From Trifolium pratense (lineage: Eukaryota; Streptophyta; Magnoliopsida; Fabales; Fabaceae): DNA of 64,000 nucleotides. Made by a program: the position numbers and the translations under genes. Of this stretch, positions 9,706 to 18,500 are shown piece after piece (position 1 is the first letter of the stretch; each line of letters opens with the position of its first letter). Where the stretch lies: the NCBI RefSeq assembly GCF_020283565.1, contig NC_060060.1:40300001-40364000 (forward strand). The letters are read 5' to 3'. The notes under the pieces were generated by a model. That model ran no database searches and was not told the DNA's origin. It worked only from the letters and a program-made list of their open reading frames with translations.

Positions 9706-10868
9706 GGGTTAAATGCAGTTTTACCTTTCTATTTTGATTAAATCGGAATTTTACTTGTTTTAAAATGCGGACTTTTACCTTACTCTTTTATAATTTTTTG
9801 GATTTTGACACCCCTAAAATTTTGCTTTCGAGTTTCAACTTCAAAGCTTCGCACAAAACTCAATTTAGATCAATAATTCACCAACTGATATCGAAATGAC
9901 TGTAATCGAGTTAGATTTCCACATAATCAAACTCCACTAAATTTGGAGTTACAGAGAGAGATTAATTACCGTTTTAGTGAAGGTATGTCTCCCAAAATTC
10001 TGCACAAAATCTGCTTTCGAGTAACAACTTCAAACCTTCGCACACAACTCAATTTGGATCAATAATTCACCAAATAGATACCAAAATGACCGTAATCGAG
10101 TTAGCTTTACACATAATCAAACTCTACTAAATTTGGAGTTACAAAGAGAGATTAATTACCGTTTTAGTGAAGGTAGTATGTCACCCAAAATCTGCTTTCG
10201 AGTCACAACTTCAAAGCTTCACACACAACTCAATTTGGATCAATAATTCACCAAACAGATACCGAAATTACCGTAATCGAGTTAGATTTCCACAGAATCA
10301 AACCCCAATAAATTTGGATTTACAACGAGAAATTAATTACCGTTTTAGTGAAGGTCTGTTCAATTACTAATTTTGCAGAAATCTACTTCAAACCTTCAAA
10401 TTCAATATCATCTACTAAACACATCGTAACTCCAAATTCGTCGAAATTGAAATGAAAACAAGGGTAATTTTGTTAGCTTTCCAGACATGTAAATACTATT
10501 AAAAAATGAGATACAGGGTGAGAGACATGACAAAAATACCACTAGTAGTTCCATACAATAATTAATTTAGACAGACATTCACTAAAATGATAATTAATCT
10601 CTCTGTGTAACTCCAAATTTAGTGGAGTTTGATTCTGCGGGAAACTAACTTGATTGCGGTCATTTCGGTACCAGTTTGGTGAATTATGGATCCAAATTGA
10701 ATTCTGTGCGAAACTTTGAAGTTGAGACTCGAAAGCATATTTTGTGCAGAATTTTGGTGGAGGGCAAAATCCAAAAATTATAAAACAGGGGGGTAAAAGT
10801 CCGCATTTTAAAACAGGAGGGTAAAATTCCGATTTAATCAAAACAGGGGGGCAAAACTGCATTTAAGC
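9706..10868. mobile_element. Expanded non-autonomous element with internal ~180-bp tandem repeats and inverted end
   Basis: The ends read gggttaaatgcagttttacc and (inverted) gcaaaactgcatttaagc. Inside, a unit of about 180 bp (ctttcgagt...aacttcaaagcttcgc...gttttagtgaagg) is repeated at about 9822, 10009 and 10191, followed by a degenerate fourth copy. An inverted copy of the same unit occupies 10542-10750. A minimal 306-bp member of the same family with a single unit lies at 29402-29707. The reading frames at 10167-10370 and 10542-10862 are by-products of the repeats. Confidence 0.8.
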
Positions 10869-12342
10869 ATTTTTTTATATTATTTATGTGTTTATTTTGA
10901 TATATTATTCGAGTAATTTTGTTTGAAATTCTACATTAAAATTGAGATAAATTTTGCATAATATAGATTTAACAATGTTAAAGTGAGATGAAGAGTATTA
11001 CTTAGCTTTTCGTTCTACACTATTATGATGAGATGAATTATTTATCTCATCTTCATCCCCCGGAACTACATAGTGATCCTATATAAATATAAATATAAAA
11101 TAATTATAAACTTCATTCTCAAATGAAAATATGCTCTGATTTTTCATTGCCTTAAGATTTTTTTTGGAGCGTAGTTTTCTATAAAATTAAAATATAACAT
11201 ATTTTTTTTATTTTTCATCTCCAGCCAACTCTTTATAGAAAATCTACATTAGGTTCATTGTCAAACACAAGATAATTTTTTATTTTTTTTCAATAATATT
11301 TTTTTTCATGTTATTTTTTCTTTTCAATGTTGTCTATGTCCTTTTTCATTTGATATTATTTAGATGGTTGTCTATGTTTTTTTCAATTGTCTATGAGATT
11401 GATTTCACTTAGTTTATTTGAGTATGAAAATACGATATACGTTTAAGAATGTTTCTTGAGCATAGTGGGGTGGGAAGTACTCCCAACAACAATGAAAGAT
11501 TCTCTCTCTCTCTCCCCCATCTCTTAGGACTCTTTAGGGACTTCATCAACAAAAAATAATTGTAAATTCTATACTATTTTTCAAATGAATATTAATATAC
11601 TTTGACCCTGTTCTTATTTTCAAATATTTTCTTGTCACTGTACCACAAAGAAGCAATCTTGACACGTGAGCGTCAAATGGGAAAATATATGTGTGAATCT
11701 CCACTCGCATTGATAAATTAATATCCCTAAAAAAGTTTGAACGAAAGTTTATAGAAAGTTTAAATCATAACAAAATATAATAGATTATAAAAAAATCAAA
11801 ATTATATTAATTTTATTTTGGGTTTTCCATAGATTTCATCGGCCAAAATGCAATCTAATGAAAGCGTGATGGACACAAAATTTGGAAAACTACTGTAGTT
11901 GAAATTCAAATTTTAATTAATGTGTATTTTTAATAGTGGGGTGAGAAGTGTTTCTCGTTTCTCATGATAAAATATGAAATATGAAAATATGTATAACTCC
12001 CATAGTTGAAATTCAAATTTTAATTCGTCAATATATATTTTTAATAGTGGGATGGGAAGTACTTTACGTTTCTCATTCTCCAAGACCGATATATCTCTCT
12101 CAAAATCTTCTATTTTGTTTTTGTCCATAATGAACATAATTTTTTCTTCAAAATAATCTAAAATGTTTTTACGTAAAAAGAAAATATAAGTATACATATA
12201 TATGTCATAAGCTATTTTTTGGGTTCAAGACTTCAAGTGATCTTATTCATGAAAAAAATAGTGTACTTTCTTATTTCAATTTGTTTCATAGTAACCTAAA
12301 TTTAAATATAAGTGTATATTCCTTCATTTTACAATATTAAAA
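10869..12342. other. AT-rich intergenic DNA, no gene
   Basis: No recognised protein. A direct repeat is visible: gttgaaattcaaattttaattaatgtgtatttttaatagtggggtgagaagt (about 11898) recurs imperfectly at 12004 (same words, 100 bp apart), making the short minus frame there. A (tc)n run lies at 11501-11513. Confidence 0.5.
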
Positions 12343-13082
12343 GAGTCGGGATCCGTTGACACCATGTATCAAATAAAAGTTTGACACTAAATATTAACCA
12401 TTGATTTTTTATAATCCAAAGGCTAATACATGATCACTTAAAATATCACATGTCATTTAATCCACCAAATCACTCCTTTATTATTATTTCCACTTAAAAT
12501 TTTATTTTATTTTTTGAATGGCTCCAATTAAGATTTAATTGATATCAAGATTTCATCACTTTTTCATCGACATATATTTATAACCAAAAAAAAAAAAAAT
12601 CACAAGTTTCATCTCCAAATATTTTATATCAAAATCACATCCATGGATACCAATCTTTATAATTTTTCAGGTGGTCATCCAAAAGGTAGAAGATTGTTAC
12701 TCGTTTAATAAAAGAATTAGGAACTGAAGTTTTTGTTAATTTTATACTGATTTCATACTCACTTATTTTTACTGTAATTTTTCAAGGCCATTATCATGTC
12801 ATGCCAATTTTTTTTGTTTTAATCATGATACTTGTTTGTTGATAAAGCTTGTTGAGAGAGCAAATGAATTTGGAGTAGGGAAGAAAATGATTATTTGTTT
12901 TATTTATTTCACAAGATATGATTTATTGGATATTATTTGATTTGTTTTAGCTGATTTTTTTTTTGTTTGACAAATTAGAAATTAAATGAATGAAATTGGG
13001 CCATTAGATCAAATAAAAATAAATGGATAGAATTTGGTGTCAATATAAATTTTGACACTTGGTGTCAACAAATCCTGACTCC
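12343..13082. mobile_element. TIR element of about 740 bp (MITE-like, non-coding)
   Basis: Termini gagtcgggatccgttgacacc and, inverted, ggtgtcaacaaatcctgactc. About 30 bp of imperfect TIR continue as catgtatcaaa/tttgacactt. No coding capacity inside. The superfamily is unassigned. Confidence 0.75.
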
Positions 13083-13319
13083 ATAATGTAAGTTTTGATT
13101 TCCAACATTGCAGCCAAATTGTCTTCCCAACCTTTTTTTATTCTAACATGTATGTATGTTATTTTACGTACAATTATTTTTTTTTTGGAAAAATAGTCTT
13201 CTTTTCTAGTGTTTAAATTTAAATTTTAGTAGAGTCAATGAATTTTTACAACTATATAAAATTAATCCATTAATTTTTTTTTTAATGTTAATTAAAAATA
13301 TGATTTTTTTTTTAAATAT

Positions 13320-13465
13320 AATGTTATCATATTTCTTATCACATGTGTACCAAACACATGATAGGATAAAAGTTATCCTATCATTATCGTATCCTATTTT
13401 TATCCAACTCCTTATCATATCATGTATCTATCATATCCTGTGCACCAAACGAGTCATAATGTACG
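13320..13465. mobile_element. Degenerate PIF/Harbinger-like MITE remnant
   Basis: The words catgtgtaccaaacacatgat, gataggataaaagttatcc and tcctgtgcaccaaacgagtc parallel the ends of the 915-bp Harbinger-type element at 43216-44130 (caggataggata, caccaaacgggccc). The copy is shortened and lacks an obvious TSD. Confidence 0.5.
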
Positions 13466-13561
13466 GAAATTATGATAGGTTGATTGGAAACATATTGTAA
13501 ACTTTATTCAAGTATAAATGTCAATGTTGAAGGGAGTTGAAACTCGGTATTTTTCTGTATT

Positions 13562-13775
13562 AGGGGTTCGTTTGGATTAATTTATTTTTGAGTTTATGCA
13601 AACAATTTATGCAATTTTTATGTATTATTATAAGTTTGTCAATGTAGTTTATGATAAAATAGCTTATAAAAATACAATTTTCACTAGTGTGAACTTATAA
13701 AATAACATAAAACCTAATTTATATTGCATAAGCCGTTTGCATAAACTAAAAAATAAGTTAATCCAAGCGGACCCT
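13562..13775. mobile_element. MITE with TIR ttcgtttggattaa / ttaatccaagcggacc
   Basis: A 214-bp element whose ends are inverted repeats of about 35 bp (gtttggattaatttatttttgag ... aaaaataagttaatccaagc, same words inverted). A sister copy at 14936-15044 + 26246-26331 was split by the Tat retrotransposon. Confidence 0.75.
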
Positions 13776-13831
13776 GGATCGGGTGCTTATAAGTTATTGC
13801 TAAAGACATACTACTGGTTAGGGGTGATACT

Positions 13832-14232
13832 TTTTTTTTGAACGGCAAAATATTATTAATAATAAACGGTCTCTGCACAAGACGAACAGAGACCGGGAAA
13901 AACGGAACTACAAAACAAAGACGCCGTATATAAGCGGAACACCAATGAAAAAGCTAAAAACAGACACCACCCAACACACATTCCACAGTCACCAAAACAC
14001 CAAAGACTCCACGGTCACCAAAACACCAAAGAGAGCCATCAACCCGGCCAAAAAAGATGCCCTAAGACTCTAACTTCCTATCTCGAATCAAAAGTGATCG
14101 GCCCATCAGATTACAAAAAGCAGCTTTGCGAGCCAAAAATTAATGGGGCAACGGTAGAATGAAAACCTAGGCAACTAAGTTCTCAGCTCGCAGTCCGCTC
14201 CAAACAGTCAATACTGATGCGGAAAAAGTCTA
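13832..14232 (-). mobile_element. 5'-truncated LINE (L1-type) 3' end with 15-bp TSD
   Basis: The direct repeat GTTAGGGGTGATACT occurs at 13817-13831 and 14233-14247. Immediately inside the left copy is an oligo-T tract, i.e. a minus-strand poly(A) tail preceded by TTTTGCCGTTC, a common plant L1 3' end. The 401-bp body is non-coding 3' UTR-like sequence with a duplicated phrase (gtcaccaaaacaccaaaga). Poly(A), TSD and 5' truncation together are diagnostic of target-primed reverse transcription. Confidence 0.85.
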
Positions 14233-14372
14233 GTTAGGGGTGATACTAATAGTGTGATTACTCTAATTTTATATTGCAATAAGCTTTTTATTTGTAATTT
14301 CTTAGATTTTTTTTTTAAACTAGCAGCATCATAGTAATTAATTAGTAGACATCAGAAGCACATTTAGTAGAA

Positions 14373-14762
14373 CTAATTATATGTCTTTTGTTCATATATA
14401 ATATAAAAAAGTGAAAAATTATACAAAGTGGAGGGCCAAACCATATCCTTGACAGTAGCTGGAGCTACAATATCTGGTGTTTTTGTTGCTGGTTCATGTT
14501 TCTTCTTTTCAACATATTGGACAATACTTCTATCTTGCTTCACTTTTGTCGGGCGTTCTATTGGTTTAGGATGAAGCTTATTACAAAGAGACATCAGATG
14601 ACCAATTGTAACGCAATTAGTACATAATTCAAGCAGACGTTCGTAAAACATTTCAACATAAAATGTGTATCCATCCCGTTTGACCAAAACCTCATCGAAA
14701 ACAAGCTTCGACAAATCCACATCAACAAGTATATCCTCGCATAATGACCAAAATAGATACAT
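14373..14762 (-). pseudogene. LINE ORF1 fragment (DUF4283/zinc-knuckle region)
   Basis: Minus frame of 129 codons. It contains LVDVDLSKLVFDEVLVKRDG and a C-x2-C-x3-G-H-x4-C knuckle (CTNCVTIGHLMSLC) followed by KLHP. This is the typical C-terminal part of plant LINE ORF1 / DUF4283-zf-CCHC_4 proteins. The N-terminal half and the rest of a LINE (endonuclease, RT) are absent, so it is a fragment, not a host gene. Confidence 0.75.
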
Positions 14763-14935
14763 TGATTTTTCAATGAATCTAAAAAATAACTTTTGCTTAT
14801 AAATAAGGTCGGATGAAGAAAGAATATTTTACAAGAGCATTGATAATGGTGAACAAAATTTATACATGTACTCTAGTTCATCCTAATCAATTGTATAGCT
14901 AAGGGACCATAATTATGTGTTGTTAAAAATATCGA

Positions 14936-15044
14936 CACGTTTGGATTAACTTATTTTTGAGCTTATGCAAATAATTTATGCAATTTTTATGTATTATTAT
15001 AAGTTTGTTAAGATATTTTATGATAAAATAGCTTATAAAAATAC
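14936..15044. mobile_element. Left part of a MITE interrupted by the Tat retrotransposon
   Basis: The sequence from cacgtttggattaactt to cttataaaaatac matches the first half of the MITE at 13562-13775. The matching second half resumes at 26241. The duplicated target AATAC is at 15040-15044. Confidence 0.85.
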
Positions 15045-15444
15045 TGTTCTGGGCCGAGCGTCGAGCTCGAGCATCAGTGGGTGTCGGACACACATACCAT
15101 CCGAACATGTCCTAACGGTCAGATACCCTTGCGTATTGTAACGGCCGTAAACCGGAATGATGAGCATTAACTGCACATCATGGCTCCTTAGCCGTTTTCC
15201 GGCAGCCACTTGATGGCCATTAATGCCATCAAGGGCCTTAGCCCAGCGCTGGGGGCTATATATATGCATCTCCACTTCATTTGCAAGGTACGCATTTTAT
15301 AGCTAAGAAAACCTTACACACATACTGACTTGAGCGTCGGAGTGCCTGCAGGTACACAACCCCCCTCCGCTCCAACAGGGGTTTCAAACGCTCTCAACCA
15401 CCGCAAACGCCGGCGAAGTCGCATCATTCTGGTCAACACGATCA
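15045..15444 (+). repeat. 5' LTR of the Tat element
   Basis: 400 bp starting TGTTCTGGGCC and ending CACGATCA. A TATA box (TATATATAT, 15257-15265) lies about 180 bp before the LTR end and is the likely promoter of the sense transcript. Confidence 0.95.
15257..15265 (+). promoter_or_regulatory. TATA box in 5' LTR
   Basis: TATATATAT in an otherwise GC-rich LTR, preceded by gctgggggc. The same sequence occurs in the 3' LTR near 26053. Confidence 0.6.
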
Positions 15445-15445
15445 G

Positions 15446-15463
15446 TGGCGCCGTCTGTGGGGA
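15446..15463 (+). other. Primer-binding site
   Basis: TGGCGCCGTCTGTGGGGA begins two bases after the LTR end. It is of the tRNA-3'-end-complementary type usual in Tat and Athila elements. I did not determine which tRNA. Confidence 0.75.
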
Positions 15464-15530
15464 CATAGTTTCCCTGTTTAACCAAACCAAAAACTAAAAA
15501 ACTTCCTTCAAAACACCCTCTTCACGACCA

Positions 15531-18500
15531 ATGGCTGGCGTTAACAACCACCAAATCCCGGAGCTCGTGGCGGAGAACAACGTTCAACCAATGGACTACG
15601 CGTCGTACCACCCGCTGGACGGACAATTCGCCTCCGTAACGGAAGATGGCCAGGGAGGGCAAGACGCGCATTACGAGCCCTACAACCCAGAAGAACCGCA
15701 GATCCCTGTGGCTACCCCGCCACAGGCGACTCCGGCAGTGGCCATCCCTCCGGGCGTTCCCATGCAGGAAATGATGGCTGCGTTGGTCAATGCAATCAAC
15801 CGCCAGTCGGACTTACTGCTGCAGCAGAACCAGCGATACGAGCAACAGAATCAAAGGCTCGAGCAACAAAGCCGTCGCATCGACGCAATTGCTGAGTCGA
15901 GGATCACGGCGCAAGGTCGCCCAGCTCGCCGTTCACCCACACCAGTGAGGAGCAGAACCTACTCTAGGTCTCGTACACCACCTCGCCACAGAAGCGAAAG
16001 GAGGTCGAGCCCAAGGAGAAACGAGGCTATATCTCGAAACTCCACCCCGCCGAGGAGACATTCCCCTAGAAGGGACAACCCTCCTCGCCGCCAAAGGAAC
16101 CGATCCCCGGAAGAGAGGGACAGTCACCAAGGCCCCCTCTCCCGAAGGATCCGAGAACTCCCCCTACCGGTCGGACTCGAGAAACCACCGGCAATGGATA
16201 CCTACGATGGCTCGACAGACCCGGACGAGCACATCGAAAATCTTGAAGCTCTCCTCGAGTACAGAAATGTACGAGGCTCTATCAAGTGTAAGCTCTTTCC
16301 CACAACTCTGAGGAAAGGCGCTATGGCTTGGTACAAGAGCTTGGCGCCAGGATCCATAGACTCTTGGTCGGACCTGTGCGCCCGCTTTCGGGCTCACTTC
16401 ACCTCCTCGAGGCGTCACCCAAAAACTGAAGCAACCCTCGAGGCCATTATCCAAGGAGAGAACGAGCCTCTAAGGGCCTACCTCGAACGGTTCAACAAAG
16501 CAGCCGTAGAAGTGAAGGTCGAGGAGGGCATGAAGCTGTATCTCCTCGACAGGGGATTACATCCGGACAGCGACTTTGCTAAAGCTGTCGGGATCGAAGA
16601 GCCGAAAACGCTGGATGCATTCTTCGAAAAGGCGAAGAATTACATTGCCTACGAGGAAAAACAGAGGGCCAAAGATCTAAGAAGGCCTAAAGGACAAGAA
16701 AAAACCAGGAACCATGAGAAAGATGAAGCTGGAACCTCGCGAAGAGGTAACGAAAAGCAAAGGGAGGAAAGGATCAAAGATTCCAAACCTCCTCGGGGAA
16801 AATTCACAACATACACTCCACTGAATGCGTCAAGAGATCGCATTTTCGCCGAAGTCTCCGCTGCGGACTTCAAAAAGGCTGGGATACACTTCCCAAGACA
16901 GCAGCCCATGAAGGCAAATACTGATAGGACGAAATTTTGTCGCTATCATAAAAGCCATGGACACGTCACTGAGGACTGTGTCCACTTAAAAGATGCCATC
17001 GAGATTCTGATACAGAAAGGATATGCCCGGAGATATGTTCAGAACGACGAACAAGCACAACAACAACAACAACAACCAAGGCGGGAGCCTCAAGAGGTCG
17101 CAATGGCCATTGATGTTCCTGAGCAGGAAAACAGAGGCATCGCCCCTCAGGCGCTTGCCATCTCCGCACCTGAAATTCCGCTCCCATCCCCGGGGTCAGA
17201 CGAGGGAGCGCTCATGAGGCATTTCAACGCCCACCTGAATGGCTCATGGGAGAATTTCCCAAAAGCACTGGTGATAACAGGTGGAGGGCTAAACAAAATC
17301 ACCCTCGGATCGGTAAAAAGAAAGTTCGAGGAGCTGGAAAACGTTTGCTCAGTGACTCACATCACCGTCACCAAACCTGAGGGGGACTCCGACCCGCTGG
17401 CCTTCTACAAATCAGAAGTTCCTGGGGGCTCACCAAACTATCAGATTCCGCTACTGGTAAGGGCTCGTATGGCGAACTTCGACGTCCACCGCATCCTCGT
17501 AGATCAGGGGAGCTCGTGCGACGTAATGTACTCGGGGCTATTCAAAACTCTACAGCTGTCGGAGAAGAACTTGGTTCCATATGTAGGACCCGACCTTCAG
17601 GGGTTCAACGGGTCGACTACCAAACCTTGGGGATACGTGGACCTCATCGTCACCTTCGGCGAGGAAAGGACTATGAAATCCGTGAGGACGCAATTCATGG
17701 TCGTCGACTGTCCCTCGCTTTACAACTGCATCATCGGCAGAACTACCTTAGCGGAGCTGTTTGCTGTGTCGTCCACCGTTCACCTGAAGCTGAAATACTA
17801 CACGATGGACGGCCAGGTCGCCACCATCAACGGTGACATAGCTGCTGCGAGGAGATGCTTCGAGGCCGCGGCGAAAAATCTGAGCACCGTGGCAACCCCC
17901 AAGAAAACTGAAAAGAAAAATCAGGGGGTAAACACTATTGGAGACTCCGTCGACATCGATGCTCGACTCACAAAAAAGGAGCATCAAGAAGAGAAACAGA
18001 AGGACCTCACCGATGCTGAAAAGAAAATCTACCGCCCCATTCCGGACGGAGATTTCGAGCTGGTGCCCTTTGGCGAAGACCCCCTCAAAGGGATCAAGAT
18101 TGGAACTGGGCTCCCCGACTTGGTCAAAAAGCAGCTGATCGCCTGCCTTAAGGACAATGCTGAACTGTTCGCCTGGAGCGCTGCAGAGATGCCCGGTATC
18201 GACCCTGAGGTCGCTTGTCACCAGTTGACTTTAGATCCTAGGGCTAGTGCCGTTGTTCAGCGGCGTAGGAAGCAGTCTCCCGAAAAAGCGGAGGCTGCTG
18301 AAAAAGCTGTAAAAGACCTCCTCGAGGCAAATTTTATTTCGGAAGCTAGGTATACCACCTGGCTATCCAATGTTGTACTTGTTAAGAAATCGAATGGAAA
18401 ATGGCGCATGTGTGTTGATTATACCGATCTTAATAGGGCTTGCCCTAAAGATGCTTACCCTTTACCTAACATAGACAAACTAGTAGATAATTCATCAGGG

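Noticed and set aside
10167..10862. Two frames (67 and 106 codons) sharing similar peptide phrases
   Set aside because: They translate opposite strands of the same 180-bp repeat unit; not genes.
15033..15275. 80-codon minus frame starting MEMHIYSPQRW, repeated at 25586-26071
   Set aside because: Antisense of the LTR; the frame is duplicated only because the LTR is duplicated, and it overlaps the LTR TATA box.
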